DNA of 8,188 nt from NCBI GenBank assembly GCA_045541475.1, contig JAZQJI010000035.1, positions 1-8,188 of the forward strand, read 5' to 3'. The DNA is from RGIG3077 sp045541475. Lineage in GTDB: Bacteria > Bacillota > Clostridia > Oscillospirales > Ruminococcaceae. The notes beneath the pieces were generated by a model. That model was not told where the DNA came from, made no database searches, and saw only the letters and a program-made list of their open reading frames with translations. The position numbers were made by a program, and so were the translations under genes. Shown one piece after another: positions 6,232 to 8,188 of this stretch. Numbering within the stretch: the first letter of the stretch is position 1; every line of letters begins with the position of its first letter.

Positions 6232-6238
6232 AAGGGGG
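6232..6238 (+). promoter_or_regulatory. Shine-Dalgarno of the second lyase
   Basis: AAGGGGG lies 8 nt before the ATG at 6247. It fixes that start over the in-frame ATG at 6256. It is part of CAAGGGGGATT, shared with the first lyase. Confidence 0.88.
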
Positions 6239-6241
6239 ATT

Positions 6242-6262
6242 TTGACATGAAAAAAATGTCAA
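6242..6262 (+). promoter_or_regulatory. Inverted repeat spanning the start codon of the second lyase
   Basis: TTGACAT (6242-6248) and ATGTCAA (6256-6262) are perfect inverted repeats separated by GAAAAAA. As RNA they form a 7-bp stem with a 7-nt loop, placing the first two bases of the start AUG in the stem; the in-frame AUG of codon 4 is in the other arm. It may modulate initiation, or be a DNA operator; function is inferred. Confidence 0.4.
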
Positions 6263-8188
6263 GAAGAATTTTTTCTGCTTTGACCGCAGGTTTGATGTCG
6301 CTGAGCATATTTAGCGTTATGCCTGCAAAATCAACAAAAGCAGAAGCAGTATCGTCTTTCTCATATCCTGTGCAGCAGTTCAGAATGGGAATTGGCGACA
6401 CTAACAGAAATATCAATATTTCCGGCATGAGCGAGGGTGATTACCTCAACTCATGGACTACAAACGGCGTTGATAACGAAAAGTGGTATTTAAACTACAT
6501 CAGCTCAGGCGTTTATGAAATCGTAAACGTTGCAACGGGCTACGTTATCACAAACGATAACGGTTTGGCAGTTTTGGAAGCCGATACGGATGCGGCAAAT
6601 CAGCGTTGGAATATCACCGCTGTACAGCAGGATTTTGAAGGCTACGATCTTTACTACAAAATCACAAGCAACGCTAATTCAAGTTTGGCACTTACGTTCA
6701 ATCAAAACAGCAATTCAATTTCGGTTGATACTTATTCGGGTGATCTTTATCAGAAATTTAAACTCAATCTTGACGGACTTGAAGGCTTTGCAGCAAATGC
6801 AATGGTTGATGGCGGTGAAAAAGCCGGAACTATCGGCGGCCTTTTAGGCGAAACCGTTTTTGTTGACACTGTTGAAGAATGTGTAGCCGCAATGAAAAGG
6901 ACCGAGCCGCTGACAATCGTTGTTACCGCAAATCTTGAATTTAACGATTGGGACCAGGCTGACCAAAAAATTGAAGATGATAAAACAATCGTCGGTTCAT
7001 ATTCGGCAAACATTATCTACAATTCTCGATGGAGAAATGATGACTTTTACGGTGATGAAAGCATTGCTCCCAGCAACAATATCGTTTTGCAAAATTTGCA
7101 TTTTCGTGCAACAAAGCTTAACAGCAACGGCTGCGGCGTGATTTTGGTTTACATTTACTGCGGCAGAAATATCTGGTTTGACCATAACGATTTCAGTGCA
7201 ACATTCTCTCATGACAGAGATAACGAGGTTGGTAAATTTATTTGGATAAACACTCCCGTTGATAACTGGTCGGACGGCTGTTATAACGGAATCAGCCCCG
7301 ATTATATCACAATATCATACAACCATTTCAACAACCGATACTGGACAGTTGCGTACGGCACACAAAATACCGAAACCACACGCGACCGCACTACGCTGAT
7401 GTTTAACAAATGGGAAAACTGTGCACGCCGTACACCGCAGATAGGCAATGGTACGGGTCATGTTTACAACAGCTACCATACTTATTCCATTTCTGATCCT
7501 TCACAACAAATCATTGCCGGCGACGGCTGTAAAATGCTTACAGAATACTGCTACTTTGAAGGTCTGACAGGACTTGAATTCGCAGGCGGCGGCTCAAGCA
7601 GCTCTCCTTTCCGTGATAGAGGCTCTGTTTCAGCATCAAGCACAAGTTCATCAGCATCGGCATTGAATAAGACTTTCAGTTACAGTCACACATGGGCACC
7701 CGGAACTGAAAATTACGGCTATACGCTTATTACAGCAAACAACACAAAATCATTCTGCAACAGCTACTCGGGCAGCGTAACAAAACTCAGCGATATGAAA
7801 TATATTACCGACAGTGATCTTTCAAGTTGGGTATATGTTAAATATCCAAGCCCGTTCCTTAAGGATATAACAGTCGGCAGTGATCCTGTTGGCACCACCA
7901 AAACGGGCGCAGTAATTGATACAACCCACAAGTACAAAATCAAGAACGCTAACAGCGGACTTTATCTTGAAGTTGAAGGTTCTGTTGCAGCAAACGGCAC
8001 AAACGTTTGCCAGGGTAACAGCGGTGCAAACGGCTGGACTTTTGAAGAAGCAGGCGACGGATATTACAAACTTTACTCTGAAGTGGGCGATGGCAAAACT
8101 TATCTTCTTGACCTTGACTACGGCAAGGTAGATAACGGCACAAACATCGGCATCTGGGGCGATACTGCAAGCGATGCACAGCTCTTCA
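6247..8188 (+). CDS. Secreted PL1 pectate lyase flanked by ricin-type modules (3' end outside the window)
   Basis: Predicted extracellular polygalacturonate/pectate lyase; 647 residues visible, no stop. Signal peptide 1-34 (KKMSRR, hydrophobic core, cleavage after KAEA). About 40-175 is an N-terminal ricin-like beta-trefoil with QxW-type positions EKW (78-80), QRW (119-121), QKF (169-171). About 180-460 is a PL1 (Pec_lyase_C) beta-helix: GFAAN, TIVVTANL, DDKTIVGS, NIVLQNLHF, NIWFDHNDFS (308-317), DYITISYNHF (352-361), CARRTPQIG (392-400), HVYNSYH. R395 in RTP fits the catalytic arginine of the family's RxPxxR, but the second arginine is replaced. A Ser/Thr/Ala stretch (459-472) follows. From residue 555 a second ricin-type module begins, nearly identical to that of the other lyase. 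A dockerin may follow outside the window (inference). It is divergent from the regulator, which probably controls it. Confidence 0.93.
   Translation, partial: MKKMSRRIFSALTAGLMSLSIFSVMPAKSTKAEAVSSFSYPVQQFRMGIGDTNRNINISGMSEGDYLNSWTTNGVDNEKWYLNYISSGVYEIVNVATGYVITNDNGLAVLEADTDAANQRWNITAVQQDFEGYDLYYKITSNANSSLALTFNQNSNSISVDTYSGDLYQKFKLNLDGLEGFAANAMVDGGEKAGTIGGLLGETVFVDTVEECVAAMKRTEPLTIVVTANLEFNDWDQADQKIEDDKTIVGSYSANIIYNSRWRNDDFYGDESIAPSNNIVLQNLHFRATKLNSNGCGVILVYIYCGRNIWFDHNDFSATFSHDRDNEVGKFIWINTPVDNWSDGCYNGISPDYITISYNHFNNRYWTVAYGTQNTETTRDRTTLMFNKWENCARRTPQIGNGTGHVYNSYHTYSISDPSQQIIAGDGCKMLTEYCYFEGLTGLEFAGGGSSSSPFRDRGSVSASSTSSSASALNKTFSYSHTWAPGTENYGYTLITANNTKSFCNSYSGSVTKLSDMKYITDSDLSSWVYVKYPSPFLKDITVGSDPVGTTKTGAVIDTTHKYKIKNANSGLYLEVEGSVAANGTNVCQGNSGANGWTFEEAGDGYYKLYSEVGDGKTYLLDLDYGKVDNGTNIGIWGDTASDAQLF
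7910..8188 (+). repeat. Inverted repeat copy B (ricin-module coding segment)
   Basis: Partner of 852-1130, with the last 49 nt identical without a mismatch. It encodes residues 555-647 of the second lyase. The window stops inside this repeat, so the right-hand boundary is unknown. Confidence 0.95.

Noticed and set aside
6165..6428. Minus-strand ORF of 87 codons across the second lyase start
   Set aside because: It overlaps the promoter/leader and signal-peptide coding region of the lyase in antisense, with no SD or recognisable motif.
1..8188. CRISPR arrays, tRNA/rRNA genes, insertion sequences, phage or toxin-antitoxin genes
   Set aside because: No short regularly spaced repeats, no cloverleaf or rRNA sequence, and no transposase, integrase or toxin-like protein were seen. 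The only long repeat is the ricin-module pair inside genes.

Overview
The window looks like a pectin-utilisation locus from a cellulosome-forming, low-to-moderate-GC Firmicute, most likely a Ruminococcus-like gut or rumen Clostridia member. The basis is a duplicated type I dockerin, AAGGGGG-type Shine-Dalgarno sites, and secreted modular pectate lyases with CBM13/ricin-type modules. Species cannot be named from the sequence alone.

Layout. On the minus strand, 25-3534 encodes a 1169-residue secreted modular pectate lyase: signal peptide, beta-sandwich-like module, FN3-like module, PL1 subfamily 2-like catalytic domain, ricin-type module, unassigned module, dockerin. Also on the minus strand, 3806-5992 encodes a 728-residue one-polypeptide sensor-regulator: LacI-type sugar-binding sensor, middle region with a degenerate GGDEF, and a C-terminal AraC HTH. 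On the plus strand, divergent from the regulator, 6247-8188 encodes a second secreted PL1 pectate lyase whose C-terminus runs off the window inside a second ricin-type module.

The two non-coding gaps (271 and 254 nt) carry most of the regulatory signal. Each of the three genes has a recognisable sigma70-type promoter. The same 9-mer, AGCAGAAAA, lies exactly 26 nt upstream of the predicted -35 box of both pectate lyase genes. In the first gene a second AGCAGA follows 21 bp later (two helical turns), the geometry of AraC-family direct-repeat sites. A near-match (8 of 9) lies between -35 and -10 of the regulator's own promoter. The simplest reading is a self-contained regulon: a pectin-derived sugar is sensed by the LacI-like domain, the AraC domain activates both lyases and perhaps controls its own gene.

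The second structural surprise is a 279-bp inverted repeat (about 96% identical, 11 differences) formed by the ricin-module coding segments of the two lyases. Recombination across it would invert about 7 kb and swap the C-terminal tails, including the dockerin, in frame. Both lyase leaders also contain strong hairpins, and the second lyase has an inverted repeat spanning its start codon.
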